From the NCBI GenBank assembly GCA_029718625.1, contig CM056377.1:31633033-31697032 (forward strand): a stretch of 64,000 nt of DNA, written 5' to 3'. How positions within the stretch are numbered: the stretch's first letter is position 1; each line of letters starts with the position of its first letter. The notes beneath the pieces were generated by a model that worked only from the letters and a program-made list of their open reading frames with translations, was not told the origin of the DNA and made no database searches. This DNA is from Synaphobranchus kaupii. Taxonomy: Eukaryota; Chordata; Actinopteri; Anguilliformes; Synaphobranchidae. Both the position numbers and the translations under genes were made by a program. Below are positions 1 through 11,816 of this stretch, in pieces.

Positions 1-324
1 CTATGTAGTGCTACAGATTGTTACCAAATTGATTAATTATTCCTTGTCCAGTAGTTTAATATGCTAGAGTCATGTGCTAGAGATGCATAATTTCCCCCGT
101 CAGTGTGGCTAAATTCAGCCAAAGAAAATAACATGGATAGTGGGTTACACGGCACTCATGTCAAGCGCTTCGTTGGTATTTTATGTATTCGCTGTAATAA
201 ATTGTAGAAGTTTAATTCAGAAATTGCTGTTCGTTTTGTCACAGCTCAGAAAGTTGATGATTGATGTAACCGATGTAATTTGGTGGAGATGCTGTCTGTC
301 TGAAAGCCTGCTCTCTCTTTACAG
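1..324 (+). other. NCLN intron (5' part of gene outside window)
   Basis: This is noncoding DNA ending in a pyrimidine tract and an AG acceptor at 323-324, directly before the first NCLN exon in the window. The exons for the nicalin N-terminus (signal anchor and first lumenal part, roughly 200 residues in human) must lie to the left. Nothing else is seen here. Confidence 0.7.
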
Positions 325-3300
325 GGAAGACTAGCAGGCGAAGGGGGAGAAGACCTGCCAACAATCGTCCTCGTGACTCATTATGATTCCTTTGGTGTGG
401 CACCGGTGAGCTCCTCCATCTCTCCCTTCTCTAATCCCTCTGTTCAGACTGAAGATTAAATTGGTATCTGGAAAAACCCCAGCCTCTGCTATTGACTACA
501 TAATCATAGGTTATTCTGCACTCTTGACTGCTGTAATAGTTAAGAAACTCACTTTAACTGAAGTAACACTTAAGCGTTTATTTTAAAATCCTGCTCTCTT
601 TAATAAAATGATGCAACAAGAGCATGCTGTCAGCATCGGTCTATTCTGCATGCCTATGAGGAAGTTATTGTCATACAATGTCTTGTAAGAGTGGCTTTGT
701 CATTGGCTTTCGCGACAGTGGCTGTCGTACGGGGCCGACTCGAACGGCAGCGGAGTGTCATTGCTGCTGGAGCTGGCGCGCCTCTTCTCCAGACTCTACA
801 ACTACAAGAGGACGCGAGCGGGGTAGGCTTTGCCGAAGGGAATCGCCCCAGACAGCTTGTTTGAACGACATTGCGGTTCTGTTGAGCTTAAAAACCGAGG
901 GAGGAGGAAGCGATGCCTCTACGCGTGTAGCCGGCGGGAGCTCTGAGTGCCACTTTAAAATGTTCTTCACCGGATAGAGATCGATGAGACACGGCACCAA
1001 AGGTTTAGGCGCTCGAGTTCAGCTGAAAGTGAAAAATAGTTTTTTTTGCTGCAGTCTGTTTTTCTAAATGTAATGAGTCAGCCCATTGAGGTGGGTGTGG
1101 AAGCTACGGCCAGATACACTGGCAGGCAATGCAGAAGCTTAATAATCAACAAACCAATACGTACAGTCAGACAGACAGGGATATTGCACTCATTGTGCAC
1201 ATCAATCGAATGTCCCTCTGCCTATTATCCCAAAGTTTCTGAGATAATTTAATTAAGTGCCGTCATATCCAGCCGTTAAAGTCAAACATACCAAAATAAT
1301 TGCATCATCTCCGCATGCCATCTTCTTGCACAGGCCTGATGCTGGATAAGTGAGCCACTATCCTCAGTTTTATAAACGGTTTTATAGCTTGTTTTGGATT
1401 CACGGTGAAAGTGAGTTTGTATCTCTTCCTGTCGTATTAATGGCTGCTAATATTTTTTTCTTCCCAGTTACAACTTGCTGTTCTTTGTCTCGGGGGGTGG
1501 GAAGTTCAACTATCAGGGAACCAAGCGATGGCTGGAGGACAACCTGGACCATACAGGTGTGCTCTCACTCATATTGTTTATGTCATAGAAAACAAACAAA
1601 GGAACAATTTCCGATGCAGATGAGCACGTTCATTGGTTTCATTTGAAGGTTATTTGAGTCGAGGTTATTTGAAGGTTTCATTTTAAGCCTCTGGCACGTA
1701 GTCGAAAAACACTTAGAGCATCGCGTTCTTGCGGAGTCGCTTCCCCCGACGTCCGCGTTTCAAGGATATCGCTGTCGAAATGCGTCCCCTTCCATCTGTT
1801 CCCATTAAAACCCAGTTAAGTGAGTGTTTGGGAAGAACGAGCCTACCATGAGGGAGTCTGAAGGAATTGGAGCGTGAGGGTATTTGTGAGCTTAAGAACT
1901 TCCCTTCTGCTGGCTCACTGCGTTCTCTCTCGCGCTCCAGACTCCAGTCTCCTCCAGGACAACGTCGCCTTCGTGCTGTGTCTGGACACGCTGGGCAGCG
2001 GGGACAGCCTTCACCTGCACGTGTCCAAACCCCCAAAAGAGGGCACCCCCCAACACACCCTGCTCAAAGAGCTGGAAACGGTACTGTCCACTGTCTCTGC
2101 TGGATATTGGGCGTCGTGCGCATGGCGTGGAAGCGCGCGGCGGAGACGTTACGCATATTTACAGTATGGCGTCACGTGCTTCGTCGTGCTGAATATGTGT
2201 TTCTGTGGGCCGCGTATCATTCAGATATAGAAGGTGCATTCGACGCTTTTATTGTTGCACTGCACAACAGATTTCTGGAAAATGGTGAAAATGAAGCAAA
2301 AAAAAATAATGTAAAACTACAGAAGAGGTTTTAGTTTATGGGTGTGTCCATGTAGGGACACCTGTGTCATGTTAAACTGTCTGGCCTTTCATTCTGTCAT
2401 TTTTCTCCTGTAAATTGGATGATGGCTCCATGGGTTGTGAACTTTGCTTTGGACTTTTAAGAAAAATGGTGTGATGAATGGGTTAGTCGATGGAGTGAGA
2501 GATTAAATTGATTATTATTTCTAGTCATTCACAGAATTATCGTTGTTTTTAATAGCTGTAACCTTGAAATGAAGGACCCAGTTTTCTTTGGTATGTCATG
2601 TTTTCGTATTCTATATCAGTCTGTGTTAGGTGATGTGAATGGCGTGTGCAATACCTAAATAGACAGAGAATAGCATGTGTGGGGTGTATGTGTGCACCAT
2701 GTTCCTCAGACCTAACCATAGCAACCACACTCTTGTTATGGGTGCAGTCATGTACACTGCAGTCATAACAAAAGTAGGCATGGAGTCCATGTGGTACACC
2801 ATAATTGAAATGAAGCAGTTTTATACCTAGTCTGTTTTTAAACCTGGTTTATTTTCACACCTAGTTTATTTTTGACTTCCTGTGTGTCACATAGATGCAC
2901 ATAGATTTGCTCTAAAATGTGGTGTGTGTAGGATACTGTGTGTGTTTCTCAAGTTCTCCCATGCACCCAAAGTGAACTAACAGCAAAAATTATAAAAAAA
3001 GGAGCAAAAAATTCTAGCCTTTCCATTTTCTCTTTTTCAGAAAATAAACGCAAAACTGAAACCTTGAAAAGTTAAACAAGGCTATGAACTTAGTTTTGTT
3101 TAAATTATTTAATGTGACTTGATCAAAGAGAATGCTTCCATCAAAGACAAAAAGTAATGACCTGCCAATGTGCGCAGATTCTTCAGTAAGTTGGCACGTA
3201 TAGTTAATCAAGTAAAATAATTAAGAATTTTAACTCTTTGAGAGCAGTGATCAATTTAAAATACCAGTTTAAAAATCCACTGAGCTTGCAAGCTTCCAGT

Positions 3301-6300
3301 GACAGGCCCAATTTTATGTTTATATTAGCAGTTTAAATCCAGCAGTCTGTTCACTGAGCCATTTACACCCCACGCATTTTTTTAAAATGTGTTTCAGTGT
3401 CTCTGAAAACAACTGTGTCACTGCATGAGAATTAAATGTTGGAAGGAGAGATGAGGGCAAGTTAATTGTAGAGAAGTACTAGCTGTACCAACCACAGAAA
3501 AGATCCTGCTTGGAATGTTACCACCATGGCTGTTGTAAGATTGTATACGTTTGTGATGGAATAGATTGGTTTGCTTATATATTACACAATTAGGACTTAC
3601 AAAAATACAACTTTCACAAGTGGTTTATGTTTCGGTGAGCAGTCGTTGATTTATTGGCTATTGAAACGTGTAATAATGCTTAAACTGACACTGATGTATA
3701 AACCAGGCCTATGTACGGGAAGTAAAACCAAAAGGCGATTTGATAAACATTTGAGTTCACAGCTCCTGATTACAAGGCGAGTGGAATACGGCCCTTTATC
3801 GATGACTCTCAGGGCAGCGCTCTGACCCCTCTGTGTTTGTGTCCTGCCAGGTGGTGTCGAGACAGTACCCGGACGTCAAGTTCTCCATGGTGCACAAGAA
3901 GATCAACCTGGCGGACGACACGCTGGCGTGGGAGCACGAGCGCTTCGGGATCCGCCGGCTTCCCGCCTTCACGCTGTCGCATCTGGAGAGCCACCGCAGC
4001 GCCGTGCGCAGCAGCATCATGGACGTGCGGTCAGTGTCCTCTCTGGATGGGGAGGGAGGAGTGAGAGCTGGGTGGGTGCAGAATGCTTTCCGCCTCTTAC
4101 CCTCATTCTCTCCTTCCATCGTGGTGCCGTGTGCGTCCGCTGTCGACCTCCCGCCCCCTCCCTTCCCGTGTCTCTGTCGCTCCTGCCGGGCCCCTTTTCC
4201 TCTGGCGTTTAAAGTCTGCTTCCCCCCCCAGGCCCCACGTGGAGCTGAAAAAGCTGAGTCGCAACACTAAGATCATCGCAGAGGCGCTCGCCAGAGTGAT
4301 CTACAACCTCACAGAGAAGGTACTGTTCAAATAACGGCCGCCGTCAGCTGAAAAGAACAAATTCAAGGACCAGATGGAAATACGAAGCTGAGGCTTTACT
4401 TTGAAAATAGCGAGATAATATTAACACCAACTTGAGAGCAGTAACATCACCCTAGCGCCTCTTTTACATACTTTAAAACTGTTTATATTCACAGTAAGTA
4501 CACACATAGCTGAACAATACCTTACATTCAACAATTATGTGCTAATAACAGTTTTTTGGAAAATATTTTTAATGGAGGCATAGTAATCAAAATGACTGAA
4601 CCCAAACTTGAATGAGTCATAGTGTATAATGTATGGTGTGCAGTGTGGATGAATGGGTCATAGTGTATAATGTGGTGTGCAGTGTGGATGGATGAGTCAT
4701 AGTGTATAATGTATGGTGTGCAGTGTGGATGAATGGGTCATAGTGTATAATGTGGTGTGCAGTGTGGATGGATGGGTCATAGTGTATAATGTATGGTGTG
4801 CAGTGTGGATGAATGGGTTATAGTGTATAATATATGGTGTGCAGTGTGGATGAATGGGTCATAGTGTATAATATATGGTGTGCAGTGTGGATGAATGGGT
4901 CATAGTGTATAATGTATGGTGTGCATTGTGGATGAATGGGTCATAGTGTATAATGTATGGTGTGCAGTGTGGATGAATGGGTCATAGTGTATAATATATG
5001 GTGTGCAGTGTGGATGAATGGGTCATAGTGTATAATGTATGGTGTGCATTGTGGATGAATGGGTCATAGTGTATAATGTATGGTGTGCATTGTGGATGAA
5101 TGGGTCATAGTGTATAATGTATGGTGTGCAGTGTGGATGAATGGGTCATAGTGTATAATGTATGGTGTGCAGTGTGGATAAATGGGTCATAGCGTATAAT
5201 GTATGGTGTACAGTGTGGATAAATGGGTCATAGTGTATAATGTATGGTGTGCAGTGTGGATGAATGGATTATTGTGTATAATGTATCGTTTGCACTGTGG
5301 ATACATGGGTCATAGTATATAATGTATCATTTGCAGTCTGGATGCATGGGCCATAGTGTATAATGTATGGTGTGCAGTGTGGATGAATGGGTCATAGTGT
5401 ATAATGTATGGTGTGCAGTGTGGATGAATGGGTCATAGTGTATAATGTATGGTGTGCAGTGTGGATGAATGGGTCATAGTGTATAATGTATGGTGTGCAG
5501 TGTGGATGAATGAGTCATAGTGTATAATGTATGGTGTGCAGTGTGGATGAATGGGTCATAGTGTATAATGTATGGGGTGCAGTGTGGATGAATGGGTCAT
5601 AGTGTATAATGTGTGGTGTGCAGTGTGGATGAATGGGTCATAGTGTATAATGTATGGTGTGCAGTGTGGATGAATGGGTCATAGTGTATAATGTATGGGG
5701 TGCAGTGTGGATGAATGGGTCATAGTGTATAATGTATGGGGTGCAGTGTGGATGAATGGGTCATAGTGTATAATATATGGTGTGCAGTGTGGATGAATGG
5801 GTCATAGTGTATAATGTGTGGTGTGCAGTGTGCAGTGTGGATGAATGAGTCATAGTGTGTATGTAATGTGTGGTGTGCAGTGTGGATGAATGGGTCATAG
5901 TGTATAATGTATGGTGTGCAGTGTGGATGAATGGGCCATAGTGTATAATGTATGGCGTGCAGTGTGGATGAATGGGTCATAGTGTATAATGTATGGTGTG
6001 CAGTGTGGATGAATGGGTCATAGTGTATAATGTATGGTGTGCAGTGTGGATGAATGGGTCATAGTGTATAATGTATGGTGTGCAGTGTGGATGAATGGGT
6101 CATAGTGTATAATGTGTGGTGTGCAGTGTGGATGAATGGGTCATAGTGTATAATGTATGGTGTGCAGTGTGGATGAATGGGTCATAGTGTATAATGTATG
6201 GTGTGCAGTGTGGATGAATGGGTCATAGTGTATAATGTATGGTGTGCAGTGTGAATGAATGGGTCATAGTGTATAATGTGTGGTGTGCAGTGTGGATGAA

Positions 6301-9300
6301 TGGGTCATAGTGTATAATGTATGGTGTGCAGTGTGGATGAATGGGTCATAGTGTATAATGTATGGTGTGCAGTGTGGATGAATGGGTCATAGTGTATAAT
6401 GTGTGGTATGCAGTGTGGATGAATGAGGCCTCTCTGTTATGTGTCCTCAGGGTGCTCCTATAGACCTGCAGATCTTCACTGACCAAATGGTGAGTGGGCC
6501 GCCGTGCCAGCATCCCGCCGGGCCGTCCCCTTCCATGACCCATTGATGTAGCGAGCGCGTGTTAGATGAGTGCCGGCCGGCCGGCTCGGGCACGCAGGGG
6601 TTGGGGTTACGTCTGCTCTTTTCCCAGCAGGTGCAGGAGGATCAGCTGTCCTCGGTGGTGGACTGGCTGACCGCCCAGCCGCGCGCCGCCCAACTGGTGG
6701 ACAAAGACAGCAGCGTGGTCAGCACCCTGGAGTACCACCTGGGCCGCTACCTGAAGGACGTCAGGAAGCACTACGTCAAAGCCGATAAGAGGTAACCGCT
6801 TCCGTGAATGTGGCTCCATCTGTCTTCGCACCCGCTCCGCTGCAGCGGAGAGGGGGAAGAAATGATCGTAACCCACCCATAATGCATTGCTGTGCATTTT
6901 CACTTACTGTTCAGTAATAACATGAGTGACTGCTGCTAAATACTGTTTTTTATTTATTTATTTTTTTTAATCCCATCCATTCAGAGACCCAGAATTTGTG
7001 TTTTATGATCAGCTCAAACAGACCATGAATGCATACAGGTGAGTGTGAACCTTTCCCCTGATTAAATGTTATAGCTCAAAATCCAGTCCAGTCCTCCAGT
7101 CCTCCTCGCTGTGTATGCTGGTTTTCGTTCCAACCACAATTGCAAGCCCAGAATTTTAACAAGCTGTAAATTTGTCTTAATTTGGTGGTTTTCATGTTTA
7201 GAGGGATGATTTACCCTCTTAAGCCACGTCATGTCAGAAATGGCTATGCGTGCCCTGAAGAATAGAAGCCCCATGCTCACATTGTGCTTGTTGTGCTATA
7301 TTGCAAACGATTACATACAGAGGTAACAACATTTCTTAACCGATCAAATTTAAGACATACAGTCAAGCCGGAAAGTCTACACACCCCTTTCACCTTCTCC
7401 ACGTTTTATTACGTTACAGATTATACTACAATACATTGAGTTCATTTTTTGCCTCAAACATCTACACACAATAGCCAATAATGACGAAGTGAAAACAGGT
7501 TTTTAGAAAATATGCAATTTTATTTTACTGACAAAAGTAGGTTATTTAGGGATTACATATCTGTACACACCCTTAGCCTAATACTTGGTTGCTGTACCTT
7601 TGGCAGCGATTACAGCTTCAAGGCGTCTTCGGAAAGAAGCTACGAGCTTGGCACACTTGTTTCTGGACATTTTTGCCCATTCCTCTTGGCATATCCTTGC
7701 AAGCTCCGTCAGGTTGGATGGGGAGTGTCGGTACACAGCCATTTTCAGCTCTTTCCACAGATGTTCAGTTGGATTCAGGTCTGGGCTCTGGCTGGACCAC
7801 TCAAGGACATGCACAGACTTTCTCCGAAGCCACTCCTTTGTTCTCTTGGCTGTGTGCTTCGGGTCATTGTCATGTTGGAAGGTAAACCTTCGCCCCAGTC
7901 TGAGGTCCAGAGCGCTCTGGAGTAGGTTTTCTTCAAGGATCTCGGTGTACTTGGCTACATTCATCTTTCCCTCTATCAGGACTAGTCGCCCCGTTCCCGC
8001 TGCTGAGAAACATCCCCACATCATGATGCTGCCACCGCCATGCTTCACTGTAGGGATGGTATTAGCCAGATGATGAGCGGTGCCTGGTTTCCTCCAAACG
8101 TGACGCTTGGTATTCAGGCCAAAAAGTTCAATTTTGGTTTCATCAGACCAGAGAATCTTGATTCTCATGGTTTGAGAGTCCTCTAGGTGCCTTTTGGCAA
8201 ACTCCAAGCGGGCTGTGATGTGCCTTTTACTAAGGAGGGGCTTCCGTCTGGCCACTCTACCATAAAGGCCTGATTGGTGGAGTGCTGCCTGGATGGTTGA
8301 TCTTCTGAAAGGTTCTCCCATCTCCACAAGGATACGCTGGAGCTCTGTCAGAGTGACCCTCGGGTTCCTGCTCACCTCCCTGACCAAGGCCCGTCTTCCC
8401 CGATTGCTCAGTTTGGCCGGGCGGCCAGGTCTAGGAAGATTCTTGGAGGTTCCAAACTTCTTCCATTTACGAATGATGGTGGCCACTGTGCTCTTTGGGA
8501 CCTGTAAAGCTGCAGAGATTTTTCCGTACCCTTCTCCAGATCTATGCCTTGACACAATCCTGTTTGAGGTCTGCAGATAATTCCTTTGACCCCATGGCTT
8601 GGAGTTTGCTCTGATATGCACTGTCAACTGTGGGACCTTATATAGGCAGGTGTTGGCAATCCCCAATCATGTCCAATCAGTTGAATTTATCACAGGTGGA
8701 CTCCAAGTAAGTTGTAGAAACATCTCAAGCAGTATCAGTGGAAACAAAATGCACCTCAGCTCACTTTTGGGTGTCATATCAAAGGGTGTGCACACTTGTG
8801 TACATATGATATTTTACATTTTGATTTTTAATAAATTAGCACAAATGTCTAAAAACCTGTTTTCACTTTGTCATTATGGGCTATTTTGTGTAGAATTTTG
8901 AGACAAAAAATGAACTCAATCTATTGTAGAATATGTCTGTAACGTAATAAAACGCGGAGAAGGTGAAAGGGGTGTGCAGACTTTCCGGCTTGACTGTATG
9001 TGAATCAATAGGCTCCTAGGCTATAGCTGACTCACACAGCTCGAATACGTTTAAACTTTGAATGTATTTTTTCCAGTTCTTTTTATTTCTGTCCAAACGA
9101 GGATTGGTACTGTCCGTGGCATTGCAATAATGTCCCATTTCCCCTGCAATCCCACAGGGTGAAGCCAGCTATCTTTGACCTTCTCCTGGCAGTGTGCATA
9201 GCAGCCTACCTGGGAGTGATGTATCTAGCTGTCCAGGTAAACGATCTGTTCCGGTGTTGATTGCGCACTTAGGGCCTGATTTACTAAGACCTTTAGCATG

Positions 9301-9574
9301 TGCAAAACCTTTTAGTACATGCAAAACCAACAACACAACCGATGATTGGTGCAAAACAAATACCGTGACCAATAATTGGTCTTGTTATTGGTTTTTCCGT
9401 GTGCTAAAAGGTTTTGAACATGCTAAAGGTCTTAATAAGGCCCTGAAGGAAGTGGCGGAAGTGCACGGGGGCAGGGCGCTCTGTTGACCTCTCCCTACTG
9501 TCTTTCTGCAGCACTTTGGCATGCTCTACAACGTCCTGCGCAGAGTCACCCAGCCCAAATCCAAGCAGCACTGA
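325..9574 (+). CDS. NCLN: Nicalin (BOS complex subunit), 3' eleven exons
   Basis: Nicalin is an ER membrane protein related to nicastrin and M28 aminopeptidases but without peptidase activity. It pairs with TMEM147 and NOMO in the BOS complex at the ribosome-translocon. Coding exons: 325-405, 719-822, 1468-1556, 1941-2080, 3851-4029, 4232-4319, 6451-6489, 6631-6791, 6985-7038, 9158-9236, 9512-9574. All have AG/GT borders and phases join without a break, giving 358 codons plus stop. These match the human protein from about residue 206 to the end. Landmarks are [42 protein letters not shown] text in exon 3, [20 protein letters not shown] in exon 5, and [12 protein letters not shown] in exon 9. 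Exon 10 holds the single C-terminal membrane span ([20 protein letters not shown]), followed by a short basic tail ending in KSKQH. The acceptor of exon 8 could instead be 3 bases upstream (adds one Gln). Identity is certain; the 5' end is missing only because of the window edge. Confidence 0.96.
2081..3850 (+). other. NCLN intron, no gene seen
   Basis: This 1.8-kb intron lies between the exon ending in LKELET and the exon starting VVSRQYPD. It is AT-rich in its middle part, and no conserved coding text was seen on either strand. Short open frames in it have no splice context or protein-like composition. Confidence 0.6.
4610..6427 (+). repeat. 41-bp minisatellite, about 44 copies, NCLN intron
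   Basis: A tandem array with a unit of 41 bp (core GTGTATAATGTATGGTGTGC followed by AGTGTGGATGAATGGGTCATA) fills most of the intron between NCLN exons 4232-4319 and 6451-6489. Copies in the left part alternate between two variants (TGTATGGTG and TGTGGTG). The centre near 5265-5350 is the most diverged. Copies at 5385-6400 are very uniform, which suggests recent expansion. The array ends 24 bp before the acceptor of the next exon. Confidence 0.97.
7045..7290. repeat. Dispersed repeat fragment (unclassified)
   Basis: The stretch starts like the common vertebrate DNA-repeat phrase around CCAGTCCTCCAGTCC and GTATGCTGGTTTTCGTTCCA. A related phrase (GTCCTGGAGGGCC and GTGGGTTTTTGCGGTTACC) occurs at 27647-27690. 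I infer an old interspersed repeat and cannot name its family from sequence alone. Confidence 0.35.
7360..8996 (-). mobile_element. Tc1-like DNA transposon with IR/DR ends, TA target site
   Basis: The element is 1,637 bp and is flanked by TA on both sides (7358-7359 and 8997-8998). The outermost 61 bases of the two ends are inverted copies with only two differences, both starting CAGTCAAGCCGGAAAGTCT. A second related motif lies further in on each side (around 7561-7577 and 8780-8800, containing ACACCCTT). This gives the inverted-repeat/direct-repeat design known from Sleeping Beauty-type fish elements. It sits in the NCLN intron between exons 6985-7038 and 9158-9236, with its transposase in antisense to NCLN. 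The low divergence between the ends points to fairly recent insertion. Confidence 0.96.
7578..8595 (-). pseudogene. Tc1 transposase, N-terminal frameshift
   Basis: This encodes a DD34E transposase of the Tc1/mariner superfamily. A long open frame covers nearly the whole protein: an N-terminal paired-like helix-turn-helix ([20 protein letters not shown]), the GRP-type linker ([16 protein letters not shown]), then the catalytic core. Catalytic residues are visible: Asp in [12 protein letters not shown], Asp in [12 protein letters not shown], and Glu in [13 protein letters not shown], with 34 residues between the last two. The family's usual ATG is at 8593-8595 ([10 protein letters not shown]), but that frame hits a stop after 17 codons. 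The rest of the protein continues in another frame from about 8563-8567. The long frame has no ATG upstream of the DNA-binding domain. The copy is therefore broken by one small indel and otherwise looks complete. Confidence 0.85.
9272..9443. mobile_element. Small MITE with about 45-bp inverted ends, NCLN intron
   Basis: The left end (GGGCCTGATTTACTAAGACC and onward through AGCATGTGCAAAACC) is mirrored by the right end, whose reverse complement reads AGGGCCTTATTAAGACCTTT and then AGCATGTTCAAAACC. The element is about 172 bp and has no coding capacity. It lies in the last NCLN intron. I see no clear target-site duplication, so its superfamily is unassigned; it could be hAT-like. Confidence 0.7.
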
Positions 9575-11753
9575 CGGGGAAAACCCTTCGGCGTTCCATG
9601 TCTCTGCCCGGATGCTTGGCTCCCGTTCTCCTCGCTCGTATGAAACAAAAATCAAGAATGGCCAATCCAAGCAGCCATGGGTTTTTTTTCTTCAATTTTT
9701 GTTACTTTCATCATTTCAAACTCGTATTGTTTTTTTGTTTCTTTGGAAAAATGGCCCTTTGGAATTGGTCAGCCAAGTTTCACATCCCGAATTTCTTGCT
9801 GGCTGTGAGGCTGGCTTCAGGTCACACAGCCTTTTAAGTCTTCCTTTACGAATGAGCACAGCCTTTCCCCACCAACTAACACTGCCTACTCCTGCTCTGC
9901 CCCTGCTCCTAACTCTGTCTACTCACACTTTACTCCCACCCTGCACTACCCGTACCCTTTACTACTCGTCCTATTCCCCCATACTGCCGTCTCTTTCTGT
10001 CTGTCTTCTCTAATCTCTGCCAGTCAACAGTGGGCTTTTTTCGGGCAGCTATGACAAGCCAAGGACTACACAGAAACCCATGTAAAATGGTACTATTTGT
10101 GCATTTGTGAGTACATGTTTTAGGTGAATACGGGCACAACTCACTAACAACGGTGCCTCACAGCCAAATGTACGGGTTTACTGACGTTTTCTCAACCTTA
10201 TTTTATTCCCATTCCCCCCATTTGAAAGCTCTTGCTGATTGGATGATTCACTTCACTTATTCAACATGGAGTAAATTTGTTTTAATTTCTGACATTTTGG
10301 TAAGCTAGGTAATGACCTAACTGGCAGACTTGTTCGTGTGTCAGACTCTTGCTCTGGACTGCCATTGTGAGCCCATGACCAGCTGTGCTGCAGGTTGTCA
10401 AATCAGCAAGGGGCGTCAAACACCCAGCCTGTGGGAACGGCCATCTGTTGACGGACGCTCAGCCACAGCCGTTATTTTCACAGCCGTGGGACAATGAGGT
10501 CTTGAAACTGCTGTGTATGAATTCTGCCGATGATAAATGAAAAGAGATTAATTGTTGAAAAATCATAGTTAAATGTCACAAATTATTTTTAGATCTTTAT
10601 TAAAAAATAATCGTCTCTTATGACCTGAAGATTTTGGTGTTAATACTGACCTTCAGCGAACACTTCGCCACATTAAAAATACATATACGCATGAAAAATA
10701 CATGCACCCAGAATTAAAAGCCATGAATCAGTCTGACCCCTTTCTGCTATATCACTGTGGTTCCATGTTGTAGTACTCACTATGTGATCATTCATTCATT
10801 ACTGTGCTTCAGCCAAATGTAACTCTTGCCTTCACAATGTCATAAATGGAAGTCGATTTATACCTTGGAGCATTCAGCTTTTTCCACCTCATTCACAATC
10901 TATTGTTTTTTTTACTAATGTTTTTGACACCAGCTTCATAGGAAAAAAATAACTTCAAATTTGTTGCTACATCATGAATTCTTGGGTAAAGAATATTGAA
11001 AGATATCGTAAGTGATACTAACAGATGTGTAAGCATTTCTATAAATGTGTACTGATTAAAAGTGGCAATTAAAAATGACCAGGAGATATTAATTCAACCC
11101 CGGCAAAACTCATTGTATTTGTTTACGGTTCTTTTTTTTTTTAGTAAAAGTGTGCAATGTCATCATAAGCTCACTTTCATGACATTCGCTCTACATGTGT
11201 AAACCTGGGTTTGACGTGGCACCTGATCGAACTGCATGTATGAAATCTTGAAGATATTCTTTCCACTTTTGATGAAATATTGAAATCTTAGCTGGTGGAA
11301 ACATATTTTTTGTTGAATATGACCTGTAGAGGGAGTCCAAGAACACTGGTGTTTTTTTTTTTTTTGCTCATTCATGGCCAACTGCTTTTTCATGCTCATG
11401 ATTTTTACAACTCACACAGGGGGTAGGGAGAAGGCCGCTGTTGGATTGGTTATTCATAGCTTCAGGAGTGATGCTAAATGCTAATCCTGTTAGCCCTGCA
11501 AACGGATGCATCTCTACTGTGCAGAGACAGGCAGGCAGGGCCTGTGTATCAATGCAAGAGAAATCCTGCGTGCTACATATCCTTGAATTTTAATTTATTG
11601 AAGCAGAGAATGCTCAACTGTGCACTGAATTAAATTCTTTCCTTGGTTTTTCTTACGTTGGTTTAGTGTTCTTCTGTCCCATTTGCATTCATGTCTGAAC
11701 TGTTGTACCTGAATCCTGCAACTTTAGTCTTGCAAAGGAAATAAGAAAATAAA
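9575..11753 (+). other. Probable NCLN 3' UTR
   Basis: After the NCLN stop there is no further coding text on either strand. The first well-placed plus-strand AATAAA downstream that fits the opposing gene's end is at 11748-11753. I infer a 3' UTR of about 2.2 kb. A shorter UTR is possible, because weaker A/T-rich signals occur before this. Confidence 0.5.
11748..11753 (+). terminator. Candidate poly(A) signal of NCLN
   Basis: This is an AATAAA hexamer on the plus strand, followed within 30 bases by a T/G-rich stretch (GTTGTTGATTTGTTGAC), as expected for a cleavage site. It faces the candidate CERS1 signal on the other strand. Confidence 0.55.
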
Positions 11754-11810
11754 TACAGTTGTTGATTTGTTGACACACTTCAGAGTAACACTGTGGTTTT
11801 CATTTGACAT

Positions 11811-11816
11811 TTTATT
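11811..11816 (-). terminator. Candidate poly(A) signal of CERS1
   Basis: TTTATT on the plus strand is AATAAA on the minus strand. It is the last such signal before the opposing NCLN signal. If used, it gives CERS1 a 3' UTR of about 3.9 kb. Confidence 0.5.

Noticed and set aside
4610..6427. Regular repeat array considered as CRISPR-like
   Set aside because: The units are head-to-tail without unique spacers, in an intron of a vertebrate gene.
5720..6543. Open frames on the minus strand with repeated HSSTLH and HYTL text
   Set aside because: They are translations of the 41-bp minisatellite; the unit length avoids stops in one phase in places. There is no start context, splice site or family match.
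7585..8073. Plus-strand open frames over the Tc1 element
   Set aside because: They are antisense shadows of the transposase, which has clear family motifs on the minus strand.
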